In this document: one piece after another, positions 39,257 through 48,618 of the stretch
Layout: each line of letters begins with the position of its first letter
Numbering within the stretch: the stretch's first letter is position 1
NCBI RefSeq assembly: GCF_001307315.1
Contig: NZ_LGUC01000001.1
Span: 682,001 to 746,000, forward strand
Direction of reading: 5' to 3'
Length of the DNA: 64,000 nt
From: Halolamina pelagica
GTDB lineage: Archaea; Halobacteriota; Halobacteria; Halobacteriales; Haloferacaceae
Made by a program: the position numbers and the translations under genes
Notes under the pieces: model-generated
Databases searched by the model: none
Told to the model about the DNA's origin: nothing
What the model saw: only the letters and a program-made list of their open reading frames with translations

Positions 39257-39520
39257 TCAGTCCTCGCGCTGCTCGCGGTAGGCGGTCACCCGCTCGCGAG
39301 CGTTCTCGACCGCCTCGCGGGCCTCGCCTTCGGCGCGTTGCTCCAGCTCCTTCAGGTCGCCCTGGAGCTTCTCCAGGCGCCCCGGCTCGGGCTCTTTCTC
39401 CGTGCCGGTGAGCTCGCGGACCCGATCCTCCAGCGGCTCGACTTCCTCTTTGATGCCGGCTTTCGCGTGCTCGACTGCGCGACCCATGTAGTACCGTGCG
39501 TCCTCGAAGTGACTCGCCAT
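39257..39520 (-). CDS. Small coiled-coil protein, DUF7553-like
   Basis: 87 residues, almost entirely charged helix (DRVRELTGTEKEPEPGRLEK, then DLKELEQRAEGEAREAVENA), after MASHFEDARYYMGRAVEHAK. The pattern fits an elongated coiled coil. I associate the N-terminus with the haloarchaeal DUF7553 family. ATG 39520 is preferred over an upstream in-frame ATG. No function is known. Confidence 0.7.
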   Translation of the reverse strand: MASHFEDARYYMGRAVEHAKAGIKEEVEPLEDRVRELTGTEKEPEPGRLEKLQGDLKELEQRAEGEAREAVENARERVTAYREQRED

Positions 39521-39563
39521 ACGTCTATGTTGCTCTCGAAAGGTCAAAAGCCTTGAGGCCGAC

Positions 39564-40102
39564 TCAGTACGTCGGCGACTCCTCGGGCTCCCCTTCGCGC
39601 TGGTTCACGAGGCGTGCGGCGGTGAACAGGTAGTCCGAGAGCCGGTTCAGGTAGCGGATCGCCTCGGCGTTGACCGGCTCGCCGTCGGTCTCCGCGAGCG
39701 CGACCGCGCGGCGCTCGGCGCGACGGGTGACCGCGCGGGCCTGGTGCAGTCGCGCGCCGGCGTCGCCGCCGCCCGGGAGGACGAACGAGGTGAGCGGTTC
39801 GAGCTCGTCGTCGGCGTCGTCCATCCACGCCTCCAGTTGGTCGATGTCCTCGGGGCCGATCTGGGGGTCGTCCGCGCCGGTGTCGGGGTTGGCGAACTCT
39901 GCCTGCACGACGTGGAGGCAGTTCTGGATCTGCTCGAGCTGGCCATCCACGTCCTCGTGGCCTGTGGGGCGGACGCGCCCGACGAGCGCGTTGGCTTCGT
40001 CGACCGTGCCGTAGGCCTCGATCCGCGGGCTGGTCTTCGAGACGCGTTCGGCGTTGCCGAGGTCGGTCTCCCCTCGTCGCCGCGGCCGGTGTACACCGTC
40101 AC
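39564..40102 (-). CDS. pduO: PduO-type ATP:cob(I)alamin adenosyltransferase (one frameshift)
   Basis: About 179 residues. It transfers the adenosyl group of ATP to cob(I)alamin to make coenzyme B12. YTGRGDEG is the N-terminal nucleotide-binding loop, ERVSKTSPRIEAYGTVDEANALVG the central helix pair, and ARAVTRRAERRAVAL plus RYLNRLSDYLFTAARL the conserved Arg-rich helices at the trimer active site. One G is missing from a GGGG run near 40071, between DEG and ETDLGNAERV. It starts at GTG 40102, overlapping the glutaredoxin stop (GTGA). Confidence 0.92.
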
Positions 40103-40338
40103 GCGAGGGTCGCCTCCACGTACTCGACGATGTTTGCGCTCTCGGCCATCGTGACGCCGCGGTCGTCGTCGACGAGCACGGGCACCGCGCGCTGGTTGCT
40201 CACGCGAGCGACCTCGTCGCGCTCGGAGTGGAGCGCGTCGACCCAGACGGTTTCGTACTCGACGCCGGCGTCGTCGAGGGCGTCGTGCGCCTTCTCACAC
40301 CACGGACAGCCGTCCAGTGAGTACAGGGTGACGGACAT
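40099..40338 (-). CDS. Glutaredoxin-like protein
   Basis: 79 residues with the thioredoxin fold order: SVTLYSLDGCPWCEKAHDAL (CPWC redox motif at residues 11-14), AVPVLVDDD with the cis-Pro, and ESANIVEYV. It starts at the ATG at 40338; a longer frame adds a non-conserved leader. Its stop overlaps the cobalamin adenosyltransferase start. Coupling suggests a reductant role near B12 metabolism or for a B12-dependent enzyme, but that is inference. Confidence 0.88.
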   Translation of the reverse strand: MSVTLYSLDGCPWCEKAHDALDDAGVEYETVWVDALHSERDEVARVSNQRAVPVLVDDDRGVTMAESANIVEYVEATLA

Positions 40339-40529
40339 ACCCGGGGGTTGGGTTGGACGGGGGAAGTAGCTTGTTACGGCGGGGGTACTGCGGTTCCCCG
40401 TTCGGGAATGGAACACCCTGGCGTGGTGTGTTCGGCCCGCTGTCGTCGAGTCCGGGCTGTGCGAGTCCGTCGCGCAACGTCGACCCGAGCGAAAACGCTA
40501 TTCGCTCTGCCGATGATGTAACTCACGTT

Positions 40530-41189
40530 ATGAATAACTCTGGTACCTTTCGCTCTCGGTTCGGGCTCTCGGACGCTTCGATCGCGGGCGTCAGCCTGAC
40601 GCTGGCGGGATTCATCGGCGTCATGGGGATCATCACCGCCGAGGTCCTGTACCCGGACTACTCGACGAGACAGGACATCAGCGACCTGGGCTCGACACGC
40701 CCGCCGAACCCCGTTATCCACGAGCCGTCCGCGACGATCTTCAACAGCACCATGCTCTTGACGGGGGCGATGGTGCTCGTCTCCGCCTACCTGCTCTACC
40801 GCGTCCTGGATCGTCGCGGGTTCCCGATCGCGCTGGCGGTGTTCGGGTTCGGCGCGTTCGGCGTCGGCGTGTTCCCGGGAAACGTGGCCCCGTGGCACGG
40901 GCTGTTCGCCATGCTCACGTTCGTCTCGGGTGGGATCGCGGTGGTGCTCTCCGCTCGAGTCGTCCCGAGGCCGTTCTCGCTGCTCTGTGGGCTCTTCGGC
41001 GGTATCTCGCTGCTCGTCCTCGCGAGCGTCTTCTTCTACGGGTTGGTCGGCGGCGGTCCCAGCCCGCTCGAACCCCTCGGGCCCGGCGGGATCGAGCGGT
41101 GGGTCGTGTACCCGCTGATCCTCTGGCTGCCCGCCTTCGGCGGCTACTTGTTGGCGGACTCGGCCGACGCGACGGCGACCCACGAGTAG
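40530..41189 (+). CDS. DUF998-family membrane protein
   Basis: 219 residues with six hydrophobic helices. The segment AEVLYPDYSTRQDISDLGST after helix 1 is a hallmark of DUF998 proteins, and FGVGVFPGNVAPWHGLFA is the second conserved loop. I start it at ATG 40530. The 190 bp upstream hold no other gene. Function is unknown across the family. Confidence 0.85.
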   Translation: MNNSGTFRSRFGLSDASIAGVSLTLAGFIGVMGIITAEVLYPDYSTRQDISDLGSTRPPNPVIHEPSATIFNSTMLLTGAMVLVSAYLLYRVLDRRGFPIALAVFGFGAFGVGVFPGNVAPWHGLFAMLTFVSGGIAVVLSARVVPRPFSLLCGLFGGISLLVLASVFFYGLVGGGPSPLEPLGPGGIERWVVYPLILWLPAFGGYLLADSADATATHE

Positions 41190-41290
41190 GACGGGGGCGA
41201 GACCGACGATCGTGTCGGGGTCGGTACGGCGTCGACGCCGGAGCCACCGAAACGACATCTTCAACAGGCCCACGATCGAACTCGGCGGGT

Positions 41291-41458
41291 ATGAGCCTCG
41301 AACGCGAACACGAGTGTCCGGAGTGCGGGGAGACGCGGACGTTCTGGAAGGTCGCGGCGATGAACCTCCACCTCGGCGAGAAAACGAAGTGGCACTGTGG
41401 CGAGTGCGACTACGGCTTCATCCAGATCAACGGCATCAGCACCGAACAGGCCGCCTGA
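41291..41458 (+). CDS. 55-residue zinc-ribbon protein
   Basis: CPECGETRTFWK and CGECDYGF form one four-Cys zinc ribbon in an otherwise short protein, MSLEREHE...STEQAA. Such small CPxCG-type proteins are abundant in haloarchaea and mostly of unknown function. It is convergent with gcvPB, 15 nt away. Confidence 0.8.
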   Translation: MSLEREHECPECGETRTFWKVAAMNLHLGEKTKWHCGECDYGFIQINGISTEQAA

Positions 41459-41473
41459 AGGCGTTTCGCTCCG

Positions 41474-42925
41474 TTACTCTTCGTCCAGCGCCTGCCACGA
41501 GAGCCGCGGGTCCCGCGCGGCGCTCGTCTGGTCGATCCGCCGTGCGGTCGTCCGACTCGGGGCGTCGTGGCGCTCCTCGTCGGTCGACCCCATCGCGGCG
41601 TCGAACGCCGCCGCCAGATCGTCCAGCGACTGCTTGCTCTCGATCTCGGTCGGCTCCGTGAGCATCGCCTCGGGCACCATCTCCGGCCAGTTCGTCGTCG
41701 GCGGGTGGACGCCGAAGTCGAGCATCCGCTTGGCCACGTCGGCGGCCGCGGCGTCGCCCGCGGTGGCCGCGAACTCGTGGTGGAACGGCTCGTACGGCAC
41801 GTCGAGGTCGATCTGTTCGGCGAGGTAGTTCGCGTTCAGCACCGACTTCGCGCTCGCGTCGCGTAGCCCCGAGTCGCCGAGGCGGGCGATGTAGGCGTAC
41901 GCCTTCACGAGCACGAGCCAGTTGCCCTGGAACCCGTGGACGTTCTCGATCGCCTCGTCGCTCTCGACGAGTTCGTAGCCCGAGTCGGTTTCCTCGACGC
42001 GGGGGTTCGGGAGGAACGGCGTCAGCTCCTCGACGACGCCGACGGGGCCGGCGCCCGGCCCGCCGCCGCCGTGGGGTGTCGCGAACGTCTTGTGGACGTT
42101 GTAGTGCATGATGTCGAACCCCATGTCGCCGGGCCGTGCGCGCCCCAGCAGCGCGTTGAGGTTCGCGCCGTCGTAGTACAGCAGCCCGCCGGCGTCGTGG
42201 ACCACGTCGGCGATCGCTTCGATGTCGCGCTCGAACAGCCCAACCGTGTTGGGGTTGGTGAGCATCAGCGCCGCGGTGTCTTCAGAGACGGCCGCCTCGA
42301 GCGCCTCCATATCGACGCGACCGTCGTCGCCGGAGGGGAGTTCGACCACGTCGTAGCCCGCGAGCGCCGCCGTTGCGAAGTTCGTCCCGTGGGCGGAGCT
42401 CGGGATCAGCACCTCGCTGCGCTCCTCGCCGTTGGCGCGGTGGTAGGCGCGGGCGACGGCGATCCCGGTGAACTCGCCGGCGGCGCCGGCGGGCGGCTGG
42501 AGCGTCACCGCGTCCATCCCGCCGATGCGGGCGAGGTAGTCCTGCAGCCCCGCGAGCAGGCCGAGCGTCCCCTGGATCGAGTCCGCGGAGCGGTCGGGGT
42601 GGATCGCCCCGTTGGGGTCGGCGGCCACGTCCTCGGTCACCGGCGGGTTGTACTTCATCGTACAGGAGCCCAGCGGGTACGGCCCGGACTCGATGCTCCA
42701 GTTCATCTGGGAGAGCCGGGTGTAGTGGCGCGCGACCTCCGGCTCCTCGGGGTTGGGGAGCGTGAGATCGTCCCGCGTCAGGTCGTCGGGGAGCGCGTCG
42801 CCGGGCTCGACGGTGTCGCTGCGCTTCTCGGTCAGCAGCGGTTCGTTCTCGTCGTCGCTAACGGCGTAGGTGGCTTGGTCGTAGCTGCGACCGGGCTCGC
42901 GTCCGTTCCCTGTCGGTCCGCTCAT
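41474..42925 (-). CDS. gcvPB: Glycine dehydrogenase (decarboxylating) subunit 2
   Basis: 483 residues, the C-terminal half of the two-gene P-protein. [20 protein letters not shown] is a conserved start. The PLP Lys is in [20 protein letters not shown]. With gcvPA it decarboxylates glycine and transfers the aminomethyl group to lipoyl-GcvH. It starts at ATG 42925, overlapping the gcvPA stop (ATGA). The final 40 residues are acidic and variable. Frame intact. Confidence 0.96.
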   Translation of the reverse strand: MSGPTGNGREPGRSYDQATYAVSDDENEPLLTEKRSDTVEPGDALPDDLTRDDLTLPNPEEPEVARHYTRLSQMNWSIESGPYPLGSCTMKYNPPVTEDVAADPNGAIHPDRSADSIQGTLGLLAGLQDYLARIGGMDAVTLQPPAGAAGEFTGIAVARAYHRANGEERSEVLIPSSAHGTNFATAALAGYDVVELPSGDDGRVDMEALEAAVSEDTAALMLTNPNTVGLFERDIEAIADVVHDAGGLLYYDGANLNALLGRARPGDMGFDIMHYNVHKTFATPHGGGGPGAGPVGVVEELTPFLPNPRVEETDSGYELVESDEAIENVHGFQGNWLVLVKAYAYIARLGDSGLRDASAKSVLNANYLAEQIDLDVPYEPFHHEFAATAGDAAAADVAKRMLDFGVHPPTTNWPEMVPEAMLTEPTEIESKQSLDDLAAAFDAAMGSTDEERHDAPSRTTARRIDQTSAARDPRLSWQALDEE

Positions 42926-44270
42926 GCCGCCACCTCCTCGAACGCGGCGACGAGATCGTCGGCCGCGTGAGCGTTGGCGTCGGTGATGCAGACCTGCAGC
43001 CGGTGGTCGCCGATCACGTGGACGGCGAACCCCTCGTCCGCCAGGTCGTCGGCGATCGCGGCCGCGGGCTGGTCGGTGCCGACGACGAACTCTCGGAAGT
43101 GGTGGCGGTCGTCGACGGGCGCCTGCAGGCCGGTGATGTCGTCGAGGTCCGCCGCGAGATCTTGGGCGAGGGTCACGCAGTCCTCCGCGAGGTCGACGAG
43201 GCCGTCGGCGCCCAGGGAGGCGGCGTGCATCGCCGCCCGGAGCGCGACCCACGCCTGGTTCGTACAGATGTTCGAGGTCGCACGCTGCTTGCGGATGTGC
43301 TGTTCGCGGGTCTGGAGCGTGAGCGTGTACGCTCGCGTGCCGTCGGCGTCCTCGGTGGCGCCGACGAGCCGGCCCGGCACCTGTCGGAGGAACTCCTCCT
43401 TGCAGGCGAACATCCCCAGCCCCATGCCGTAGGCCGCGGGGAGGCCGAGCACGCCGGCCTCACCGACGACCACGTCGGCGCCGACGCTCGCCGGCTCCTC
43501 GAGGATCGAGAGCGCGACGGGGTCCGAGCCCAGACAGAACAGCGCGCCCGCCTCGTCGGCGAGCTCGCCGATCTCGGCCAGGTTGGGCTCGATACAGCCC
43601 CGGACCGTCGGCGTCTCGGCGTAGACGAACAGGGTCTCCTCGTCGACGGCGTCGGCGAGGGCGTCGACGTCGGCAGTCCCTGGGCTGTGGGGTAGCTCTC
43701 GACGCGGAGGTCGGCGCCGTCGACGTAGTTCGCGAGCACCGAGCGCTTGCCCTCGCGCAGGTTCTCCGGGACGAGCACGACCTCGCCGTCGGCGCTCCGG
43801 ACGCGCTCGGCGAGCAGCGCGGCCTCGCCCAGCGCGGTCGCGGCGTCGTACATCGAGCAGTTGGCGATCTCGAGCCCAGTCAACTCCACGAGCATCGACT
43901 GGTACTCGAACAGCGCCTGCAGGAACCCCTGCGTGATCTCGGGCTGGTACTGGGTGTAGGAGGTGAGGAACTCCGAGCGCTTCGAGAGGCTGTCGATGAC
44001 GCTCGGCACGTAGTGTTCGTAGTGCCCGCGGCCGAGGAACTCCGTCAGGTCGTCGTTCTCGGCGAGCAGGTTCGAGAACTCCCGGCGGAGTTCCTGCTCG
44101 CTCCGGGGCTCGATGCCGAACTCGCCGTCGAACGCGACGGGGTCGGGGATATCGAACAGATCGGCCTCGTCGTCGACGCCGAGGGCGTCGAGCATCGCGG
44201 CCGTCTCGGCGTCGGTGTGAGGAGCGTACGGGCTCCCGCTCCCTCCCTGCTGAGGACTGCCGTGGCTCAT
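42922..44270 (-). CDS. gcvPA: Glycine dehydrogenase (decarboxylating) subunit 1 (one frameshift)
   Basis: About 449 residues, the N-terminal P-protein half. It begins [20 protein letters not shown], has [20 protein letters not shown] and [20 protein letters not shown], and ends VAAFEEVAA. The frame is lost near 43680 in a CAGGGAC run; one base joins SYPTAQG to [19 protein letters not shown]. It follows gcvH after a gap of about 250 bp that holds a possible small membrane peptide. Confidence 0.95.
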
Positions 44271-44371
44271 GGTTCGACAGGTGGGCCCTCGGGGACAAAG
44301 ACGTGCCGACTCCGGCGCGTTAGTGGGGTGACTGTGCAGGGTCGTGTGGTAAAGGGGGCGACAACCGATCC

Positions 44372-44521
44372 CTAGCTACTGCTGCTCCCGGACTCGAACG
44401 TGGCGCCGTTCACGACGACGAACAGCACGAGGAGCATGACGCCGCCGACGCCGAAGGCGAGCGCGGTCGTCCGCTGTTGGCCCGGCGTCAGACCGACCCG
44501 CGCCGCGGCCCACGAGGTGCC
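44372..44521 (-). other. Possible small membrane peptide without a visible start codon
   Basis: Directly behind the gcvH stop and in its frame the minus strand reads WAAARVGLTPGQQRTTALAF, then GVGGVMLLVLFVVVNGATF and a Ser-rich end before TAG at 44374-44372. It is one clear hydrophobic helix, with composition unlike random GC-rich sequence. No in-frame ATG or GTG precedes the helix, so a lost base could be hiding its start. Confidence 0.35.
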
Positions 44522-44902
44522 TCAGGCTATCTGTGCTTCGTACTCGTCGGCGTCCATCAGCTCCTCGAACTCCGACTCGTCGCTCGGGTCGATCTCGAGC
44601 AGCCAGCCGTCGCCGTAGGGGTCCTCGTTGACCAGCTCGGGCTGGTCGTGGAGGGCGTCGTTGACGGCGACGATCTCGCCCGAAACCGGGGCGTAGAGGT
44701 CCGAGACGGCCTTGATGGACTCGACGACGCCGAACGGCTCGTCGTGGCTGATCGTGTCGCCCTCGTCGGGCAGTTCCACGAACACCACGTCGCCGAGCTC
44801 GTCCTGTGCGAAGTCGGAGATGCCGATCCGGATCGGTTCGTCGGTGGTCGCCCACTCGTGCGATTCGAGATACTTCCGGTCGTCGGGGGTGTCGAAGCTC
44901 AT
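44522..44902 (-). CDS. gcvH: Glycine cleavage system H protein
   Basis: 126 residues. The lipoyl-accepting Lys is K64 in [13 protein letters not shown], inside the usual hammerhead fold ([20 protein letters not shown] start, [18 protein letters not shown] end). It shuttles the aminomethyl group between P and T proteins. Its ATG overlaps the inferred gcvT stop (ATGA). The operon carries T, H and both P subunits; the L protein (dihydrolipoamide dehydrogenase) is not in the window. Confidence 0.97.
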   Translation of the reverse strand: MSFDTPDDRKYLESHEWATTDEPIRIGISDFAQDELGDVVFVELPDEGDTISHDEPFGVVESIKAVSDLYAPVSGEIVAVNDALHDQPELVNEDPYGDGWLLEIDPSDESEFEELMDADEYEAQIA

Positions 44903-46007
44903 TGGTCGATGAAGGGGGTGTGGTGACTGCTGCGCGCTTCTCTTCGCCGCGGATCACGACGGCGACCTCGGTGCCGTCCTCGGCCAGTTCGGTCGGGAGG
45001 TAGCCCAGCGCGATCGGCTCGCCGAGCGTGGGGCTCATCGTCCCGCTGGTGACCTCACCCACCGTCTCGCCGTCGTGGGTGATCTCGTAGCCGTGGCGGG
45101 CGACGCCGCGGTCGAGCAGCGTGAGGCCGGTGAACGTCTCGTCGACGCCAGCCTCCTGCTGGGCCGCCAGCGCGTCACGGCCGACGAACTCGGTGTCGAG
45201 GTCGACCGTGAAGCTGACGCCGGCCTCGTACGGCGTTCGCGGGTTCTCCTCGGGGTGGAAGTCCTGGCCGGAGAGGAGCAGCCCCTGCTCCATCCGGAGG
45301 GTGTCCCGGGAGCCCAGCCCGCAGGGCTGGCAGTCGAACGCCGCCCAGACCGGCTCGGCGTCGTCGGCGTCACAGAGGATCTCGACGCCGTCCTCGCCGG
45401 TGTAGCCCGTCCGGGCGACCAGACAGTCGGCGCCGGCGATGGTCGCCTCGGTGGCGGTGAACCGCGGGAGGTCGGCGAGGTCGTCGCTCTCCTCTCCCAG
45501 GGGCGCGCCGACGGACTCGACGGCGTCGGCGGCGAGGCCGACCGCGTCGGGCCCCTGCACCGCGAACATCGCCCAGTCCGCGGTCTCGTTGGTGACCTCG
45601 GCGTCGAGCCCGTGCGCGTCGCGGTAGTCGACCCAGCGCCGCTCGGCCTCCTCGTCGTGGCCCGCGTTGGGGATAAAGAGGTACCCACCCTCGGGGAGGC
45701 GGTACGTCATCGTGTCGTCGTGGATGATCCCGTCCTCGTCGGTGATGCAGGCGTACTGGGCGTCGCCCGGCTCCATCGAGGCGATGTCGTTGGTCGTGAG
45801 TCGTTGCATCAGGGTCTCGGCGTCGGGGCCCTCGACGCGGATCTCACCCATGTGAGACACGTCGAAGATCCCGGCGGCCTCCCGGACGGCGGTGTGTTCG
45901 GCCCGGATGGAGTCGAACTCCACGGGCATCTCCCAGCCGCCGAAGTCGGTGAACCCCGCGCCGCGGTCCTCGTGGACCTCGTACAGCGGTGGTCGCCGTG
46001 TGGCCAT
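44899..46007 (-). CDS. gcvT: Glycine cleavage T protein, aminomethyltransferase (frameshift at the end)
   Basis: About 369 residues. It moves the methylene group from GcvH to tetrahydrofolate. [20 protein letters not shown] is the N-terminal signature, [20 protein letters not shown] follows, and [20 protein letters not shown] lies near the C-terminus. In a run of five C near 44921 one base is missing; with it the protein ends TPPFIDQ at a TGA overlapping the gcvH ATG. AAGACATTACTTCC 24-33 nt upstream may contain the operon TATA box. No glycine riboswitch fold was noticed. Confidence 0.95.
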
Positions 46008-46111
46008 ACTGGCACTGTCGGTGGCGGGAAGTAATGTCTTGCCATCCCGGCCACCCCGACGATCGTGACCCGAGCAAAAAGGCTAACTCGCTGTCTCCCG
46101 ACGCCGCTGAC

Positions 46112-46399
46112 GTGCCGACACTCGCCGAACTGTTTCGGCTGGGGCAGGTCGTCGTGCTCTCGGCGACGCTGCCGCTCGCAGTCATCGCCGCCCGCGGCTT
46201 CCGGGACGCGCCGTTCGGCCGCGTCGTCCGGCCGCTGGTGCCGATCACGCTCACGTATCTCGCGATCGCCGCGATCAAACTGGCCGACCCGTCGATGGGG
46301 GCCGACGCCAGCAGACTACTCGGGAGCGTCGCCGTCGTGCTGATCGCGTGGACTGCCGCCCAGGGGATCCTGCTCCTGAGCGGCCGGAGGCCCCGATGA
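46112..46399 (+). CDS. Small membrane protein at the head of a KaiC-like trio
   Basis: 95 residues, three hydrophobic helices (about 8-27, 38-58 and 68-90). I start it at GTG 46112 because the first helix begins immediately after; upstream codons are polar and overlap the gcvT promoter. AAAAAGG about 32 nt upstream could serve as a weak TATA element. It overlaps the next gene by ATGA. Function unknown. Confidence 0.6.
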   Translation: MPTLAELFRLGQVVVLSATLPLAVIAARGFRDAPFGRVVRPLVPITLTYLAIAAIKLADPSMGADASRLLGSVAVVLIAWTAAQGILLLSGRRPR

Positions 46400-46788
46400 G
46401 CGTCCACGTCCTGGCGGCCCAGACCGTCGTCCTCGTCGTCGTCTCGCTGGCGATCCTCTACCCGGTCGTCGCCTACGCCCGGACGCTGCTGTACACCGAG
46501 GCCGTCACGCTGCTTGCGGCGTCGGTGCTCGTGTTCACCGCCGGCTCGGTACTCCAGGGTGGGCTCGGGATGGTGACGGCCGCCGAGGGGACGTATCTCC
46601 TCTCCTGTCTCTGCTTTGCCGGCTCTGTCTGGCTGTTCGCCCGCGAGTTCGTCCGGGTGGGTGACTCGTCGTTCGACACCGACGACACGCCGGGATCGTC
46701 CCCGGGGTTCGACGGGGCGACGACGGGCGTCCCGTCCCCGAGCGAGGAGGGGTTCGCCGGCGCCACGGAGGGGGACGATGGCGAGTAG
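46396..46788 (+). CDS. Membrane protein with acidic tail, second gene of the trio
   Basis: 130 residues. Three hydrophobic helices occupy residues 1-85 and an acidic, Gly/Pro-rich tail (DDTPGSSPGFDGATTGVPSP) the rest. It overlaps the preceding and following genes by a few bases, so all three are co-translated. No family is recognised. Confidence 0.6.
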   Translation: MSVHVLAAQTVVLVVVSLAILYPVVAYARTLLYTEAVTLLAASVLVFTAGSVLQGGLGMVTAAEGTYLLSCLCFAGSVWLFAREFVRVGDSSFDTDDTPGSSPGFDGATTGVPSPSEEGFAGATEGDDGE

Positions 46789-47319
46789 CGAACAGCAGTC
46801 CCCCGCGGAGGGGCCGCTCGACCTCGAGCCGGGAGAGGCGGCGCTCGCGATGCTCTCGACCCGTGACACGCCGATCGCCTACCTCCCGCCGCAGGCGCTC
46901 GAGAACCTGCTCGTCGTGACTGTCGACGCCCCGAACGCGTCGAGCAGGCCGTGCGGGAGGCCGGCGGCGACCCGAAGAACGTGGGGATCGTGCCGGTCTC
47001 GGCGTCGCCGGTGCAGTACGACGGTCCCTGTTGGACCGCCGAGCGGGTTTCGCCGTCGGACCTGACGGGGATCAGTATCCAGTTCTCGCGGGGCGAGCGC
47101 TACCTCGCGGCGGATACGGGCTGGGTCGTCGTCGACGGGCTCGGGACGATGCTGATGTACGTCGAGGAGACGAAGCTCTATCGGCTGCTCTCGCATTTCG
47201 TCACCCGCGCCCGTGGCCGTCGGTTCCGGCACGTCACCGGCATCGCCGACGACGTCGTCTCGTCCGACACGCTTGCGCGGTTCCAGAGCCTGCACGACCG
47301 GTCGGTCTCGCTGGAGTAG
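46778..47319 (+). CDS. KaiC/RecA-fold-like protein, DUF7504-like (one frameshift)
   Basis: About 180 residues. One base is missing at GACGCCCCGAA near 46932; with it VVTVDAP continues ERVEQAVREAGGDPKNVGIV. Strands and helices then follow a RecA/KaiC pattern (LTGISIQFSRGERY, then GWVVVDGLGTMLMYVEETKL as a Walker-B-like strand, then LLSHFVTRARGRRF). No P-loop GxxxxGK[TS] is present, as in the haloarchaeal DUF7504 group. It probably regulates or binds rather than hydrolyses. The pairing with two membrane proteins suggests a membrane-linked signalling unit. Confidence 0.65.
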
Positions 47320-47370
47320 CGGGTCGACCGAATCCCGGGTGGTCGGAGGCTCTCGGCCCGTTCCAAACGG

Positions 47371-47376
47371 TTTATA
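47371..47376 (+). promoter_or_regulatory. TATA box of the aIF5A-agmatinase operon
   Basis: TTTATA in ACGGTTTATACCCC lies 25-30 nt before the aIF5A ATG, a textbook leaderless haloarchaeal promoter. Confidence 0.7.
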
Positions 47377-47400
47377 CCCCTCACCCGGAAACTCCCACGT

Positions 47401-47775
47401 ATGGCGAAAGAGCAGAAGCAGGTGCGTGAACTGCAGGAGGGGAGCTACGTGATGATGGACGAATCCCCCTGCGAGATCAACCACTACAGCACTGCCAAGC
47501 CCGGCAAGCACGGCAGCGCGAAGGCGCGGATCGAGGGCGTGGGCGTGTTCGACGAGAAGAAGCGCAGCCTCTCCCAGCCGGTCGACGCGAAGGTCTGGGT
47601 CCCGATCGTCGAGCGGAAGGGCGGCCAGGTCGTCTCCGTCGAGGGCAACGACGCGCAGGTGATGGACCTCGACACCTACGAGACGTTCACGATGCGGATC
47701 CCCGAGGACGAGGAGCTCAACCCGGACGACGAGATCGAGTACCTCGAGTACGAGGGCCAGCGGAAGATCGTGTGA
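47401..47775 (+). CDS. eif5a: Translation elongation/initiation factor aIF5A
   Basis: 124 residues. The N-terminal SH3-like domain has the modification loop [13 protein letters not shown], whose Lys36 is the hypusine or deoxyhypusine site. The C-terminal OB-like domain ends EYEGQRKIV. It promotes peptide bond formation at stalled, proline-rich sites. It is followed without a gap by an agmatinase homologue. Frame intact. Confidence 0.97.
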   Translation: MAKEQKQVRELQEGSYVMMDESPCEINHYSTAKPGKHGSAKARIEGVGVFDEKKRSLSQPVDAKVWVPIVERKGGQVVSVEGNDAQVMDLDTYETFTMRIPEDEELNPDDEIEYLEYEGQRKIV

Positions 47776-48617
47776 TGGGGTTTCCCGGCGCCGTCGCCGA
47801 GCGAGCGGCCGCCGACTACGCGATCGTCGGCGCACCCCTCGACGCCTCGACGACGTTCCAGCCGGGGACCCGGTTCGGCCCGGAACGGATCCGGCGGTTC
47901 GCGCGGACGTTCGACGACTACGACCGCCGCACCGACTACCACTTCTCCGACTGTGCCGTCCACGACGCCGGCGACGTGCGGGCGTGGGACGACGCGGTCG
48001 AGTACCTCGAGTTCCTCGGCGGCAGCCTCGCCGATCTCGCGCGTGACGACGCCGTCCCCCTCCTGCTGGGCGGCGAGCACACCGTCACCGCGGCGGGCGT
48101 CCGCGCGACCGACCCCGACGCGCTGGTCGTACTCGACGCCCACCTCGACCTCCGCGACGACTACGACGGCAACCCCTGGAGCCACGCCGCGGTCACGCGC
48201 CGCGCGCTCGACGGCGACCCCGACGACGACCCGCTCTCGACCGTCTCCGGCACCGCCGACCGCGCGGTGATCCTCGGCGCTCGAACGGGATCCGCGGCGG
48301 AGTGGGAGCGCGCCAAACAGGACGACGTGACGGTCGTCGCCCCCGAGGACACCGCCGACTGGGAGGCCGACTTCGCGGACGAGTCCGTGTACCTCTCGGT
48401 CGACATCGACGGCGCGGACCCGTCGGTCGCGCCCGGAACCGGGACGATGGAGCCGTTCGGGCTCGCGCCCCGAGAGATGCGGGACGTGGTCCGGCAGGTC
48501 GCGCCTCACGCCGTCGGTTTCGACGCCGTCGAGGTGAACGACCGCGACGACGGGCAGGCCGCCGCGCTGGCGGGCAAGCTGCTCAAGGAGTTCGTCTTCT
48601 CGCACGCCGACGCGTGA
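47775..48617 (+). CDS. speB: Agmatinase/ureohydrolase
   Basis: 280 residues. Mn ligands are in GGEHTVT, DAHLDLRDDYD and SVDIDGADPSVAPGTGT, the complete ureohydrolase set. It would release urea from agmatine or an agmatine-derived group. Its ATG overlaps the aIF5A stop by one base. In Haloferax the homologue next to aIF5A has been linked to completion of deoxyhypusine from an agmatine-conjugated intermediate, so the context argues for an aIF5A-modification role rather than only polyamine synthesis. Confidence 0.93.
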   Translation: MGFPGAVAERAAADYAIVGAPLDASTTFQPGTRFGPERIRRFARTFDDYDRRTDYHFSDCAVHDAGDVRAWDDAVEYLEFLGGSLADLARDDAVPLLLGGEHTVTAAGVRATDPDALVVLDAHLDLRDDYDGNPWSHAAVTRRALDGDPDDDPLSTVSGTADRAVILGARTGSAAEWERAKQDDVTVVAPEDTADWEADFADESVYLSVDIDGADPSVAPGTGTMEPFGLAPREMRDVVRQVAPHAVGFDAVEVNDRDDGQAAALAGKLLKEFVFSHADA

Positions 48618-48618
48618 G

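Noticed and set aside
46008..46111. Glycine riboswitch upstream of gcvT
   Set aside because: The 104 bp between gcvT and the divergent gene show no tandem aptamer-like stems, and the space is too short.
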